Source: Pseudogymnoascus destructans
Lineage: Eukaryota > Ascomycota > Leotiomycetes > Thelebolales > Thelebolaceae
Direction: 5' to 3'
Length of the DNA stretch: 64,000 nucleotides
Assembly: GCF_001641265.1 (NCBI RefSeq)
Contig: NW_020167547.1
Location: 186,001-250,000, forward strand
Both the position numbers and the translations under genes were made by a program. This document shows, piece by piece, positions 62,322-64,000 of the stretch. Under the pieces are notes generated by a model. It was given only the letters and a program-made list of their open reading frames with translations, did not search any database and was not told the origin of the DNA. Each line of letters starts with the position of its first letter. Position 1 is the stretch's first letter.

Positions 62322-64000
62322 ACGTGGTTGTACACTGAGTCGTGAATGTCACCGAGTCATGAACTTTTCCCTACTTAGCTACCTACGAACTTCAACACGC
62401 GTTTCCTCCACAACTACCAATGGAAATCCAAACCCAAGAAGCGCAAATCATTCTAGCTATTGAGGCTCTTCAAACATGTAAATCACTTAATCGCAGGTCT
62501 GCATCAATACTATATAAAGTGCCTTATTCTACGCTTACTGATAGAATGGCCGGCCGACCTTCTCGACGCGAAACCAAAGCCAATAGTCTTAAATTGACTG
62601 AGCTAGAAGAGGAAGTGATTATTCGAAATATATTGGATATGGATGCAAGAGGATTTGCGCCTCGGCCTGCTAGTGTGGAGGATATGGCAAATTATATCCT
62701 TGAATCGCGTGGGGGAAAGCACGTTGGGACGCGGTGGGCATATCGATTTATACAACGCCGCCCTGAGTTAAAGATGCATTTTAATCGCGTTTATGACTTT
62801 CAAAGAGCCTTGTGCGAAGATCCTGAGCTTATTGGAGCGTGGTTTCAACTTGTGCAGAACATGAGAGCAAAGTACGGCATCCAAGACTGCGATTTCTACA
62901 ACTTTGACGAGACGGGCTTCATGATGGGCGTTATTAGCTCAGCTTTAGTTGTTACGCGCGCCGATCGACGTGGCAGAGGCAAGGCAGTTCAGCCTGGCAA
63001 TCGGGAATGGGCTACAGCAATTGTTTGTGTGAATGCTGAAGGCGGGAGTATCCCTCCGTTTTTAGTAGTTCAAGGGAAATGTCACCTTTCAAGTTGGTAT
63101 ACTGAAGGCGGCCTTCCTCACAATTGGGTAATTAAACCAACAAGCAATGGATGGACTAACAACGAGACAGGTCTAGAATGGCTTCATCACTTCGATAAAC
63201 ATACTTGCAGTCGTGCAAAAGGACCATATCGGATGTTGGTTTTAGACAGGCATGAAAGTCACGAATCAGCTGCGTTTCAGGAATATTGCAAAGCAAACAA
63301 CATCATAACTCTCTGTCTACCTCCTCACTCGTCTCACCTAACTCAGCCACTTGATGTTGGGTGCTTTAGTGTTCTTAAACGCATGTATGGGCGTCAAATT
63401 GAGACCTTTATTAAGGCTCATATAAACCATATTACAAAGGTTAAGTTTTTTATAGCTTTCCACGCAGCTTATAACCAGTCAATAACAACTCAAAACGCCA
63501 AAGCTGGATTTCGCGGAGCTGGTTTAGTGCCCTTTGATTCGCAAGTAATCATTTCAAAGCTAGACGTCAAGTTGCGGACTCCTACACCTACAGGACCCCC
63601 CTCTATAGACGCTGATCCTTGGGTTTCTCAAACGCCTCGCAACCCAATAGATGCTCTCTCACAGACTACTCTAGTTAAAAATCGCATTGCACGGCACCAA
63701 GGAAGCTCGCCAACCCCCATTTTTGCTACTGTTACTGCATTAGCTAAAGGGACAGAGATTTTGGCACATGAAATGACTTTATTGTCAGCTGAAGTCCGCA
63801 CCCTTCGAGCAGCAAACAAAGCTCTTAGCAAATGCCGGAGGGCTAAAAAGTCTCATGTCCGTCAAGGGTGTGCACTTTCTGTAGGGGATGCACATGATGA
63901 TTTGTCCCAAAGGGCAGTTACGGAGCAAATAAATCGCCAGAAGCGCTCTGGAGGGGTTGGTAGGAATGAGGGGCAACCAGGTGTACGACATTGTGGCACT
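62322..64000 (+). mobile_element. Second pogo-type element (runs off window)
   Basis: Starts ACGTGGTTGTACACTG right after a TA (62320-62321) in mariner-derived DNA. The terminal region has two related direct repeats, GAGTCGTGAA and GAGTCATGAA. The right end is outside the window. Confidence 0.85.
62420..64000 (+). CDS. pogo-type transposase, apparently intact (3' end outside window)
   Basis: From ATG 62420 the frame is open for 527 codons to the last base. It aligns almost without gaps with the transposase at 60534. HTH region: KSLNRRSASILYKVPYSTL, GRPSRRETKANS and the CENP-B-type FAPRPASVEDMA. DDE_1 domain: Asp163 (NFDETG), Asp276 (LVLDRHESH, Arg instead of the usual Gly) and Asp312 (QPLDVG). 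The frame enters a CCHC knuckle (RHCGT) at the window edge. No stop or frameshift is seen, unlike every other transposon gene here except the Copia fragment, so this may be a young copy. Confidence 0.93.
   Translation, partial: MEIQTQEAQIILAIEALQTCKSLNRRSASILYKVPYSTLTDRMAGRPSRRETKANSLKLTELEEEVIIRNILDMDARGFAPRPASVEDMANYILESRGGKHVGTRWAYRFIQRRPELKMHFNRVYDFQRALCEDPELIGAWFQLVQNMRAKYGIQDCDFYNFDETGFMMGVISSALVVTRADRRGRGKAVQPGNREWATAIVCVNAEGGSIPPFLVVQGKCHLSSWYTEGGLPHNWVIKPTSNGWTNNETGLEWLHHFDKHTCSRAKGPYRMLVLDRHESHESAAFQEYCKANNIITLCLPPHSSHLTQPLDVGCFSVLKRMYGRQIETFIKAHINHITKVKFFIAFHAAYNQSITTQNAKAGFRGAGLVPFDSQVIISKLDVKLRTPTPTGPPSIDADPWVSQTPRNPIDALSQTTLVKNRIARHQGSSPTPIFATVTALAKGTEILAHEMTLLSAEVRTLRAANKALSKCRRAKKSHVRQGCALSVGDAHDDLSQRAVTEQINRQKRSGGVGRNEGQPGVRHCGT

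Overview
The window looks like nuclear DNA of a filamentous ascomycete (Pezizomycotina). The coding genes carry short GT-AG introns (46-107 bp, with one 225-bp 5' intron). The gene set is typical of moulds: a secreted GH15 glucoamylase with CBM20, a Zn2Cys6 regulator and a fungal P450. The transposon families are also common in ascomycetes. The class within Pezizomycotina cannot be fixed from sequence alone.

Layout: positions 1-28,000 are gene-dense and mostly housekeeping. In order: the N-terminus of a membrane protein (minus), ornithine carbamoyltransferase, an uncharacterised protein, a small zinc-binding protein (minus), a Copia remnant, MPP10, complex I NDUFS7/PSST, a Zn2Cys6 regulator (minus), mitochondrial ribosomal protein bL28m, tri-snRNP SNU66/SART1 (minus), glucoamylase, a PITH-domain protein, initiator tRNA-Met, a PP2C phosphatase and choline-phosphate cytidylyltransferase. 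Ten of the multi-exon or uncertain-start models were refined here with explicit splice sites. The genes are functionally independent; no operon-like cluster is visible.

At about 28.5 kb the landscape changes abruptly. A frameshifted, truncated alpha/beta-hydrolase-like gene marks the edge, and from there to 64 kb the window is a nested transposon graveyard. It holds a Gypsy element (gag-pro-pol, minus) split by a Copia fragment and by a solo LTR; hAT remnants; two pogo/Fot-type elements with a C-terminal CCHC knuckle plus a third related but distinct one that runs off the end as an open frame; Tc1/mariner copies; a PIF/Harbinger pair; and several inverted LTR structures. Five solo LTRs are delimited here by exact 5-bp target duplications (GTAGC, AACAA, TTACT, CTAGA, GGGTG) and one more by its ends only, which lets the insertion order be read. 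Only a few host-type genes survive among them: an F-box protein, a truncated F-box gene, a broken conserved fungal gene, a full-length P450 flanked by inverted repeat blocks, and an unassigned fragment.

Most worth a second look: four strong hairpin palindromes with unrelated sequences; a two-member family of small zinc-cluster/coiled-coil proteins, one intact and one split by a transposon; the apparently intact transposase at the right edge; the mariner copy broken into opposite-facing halves sharing a duplicated breakpoint sequence; and LTR copies with inverted interiors. I did not find a defence system, CRISPR, secondary-metabolite megasynthase or other convincingly novel multi-gene system.
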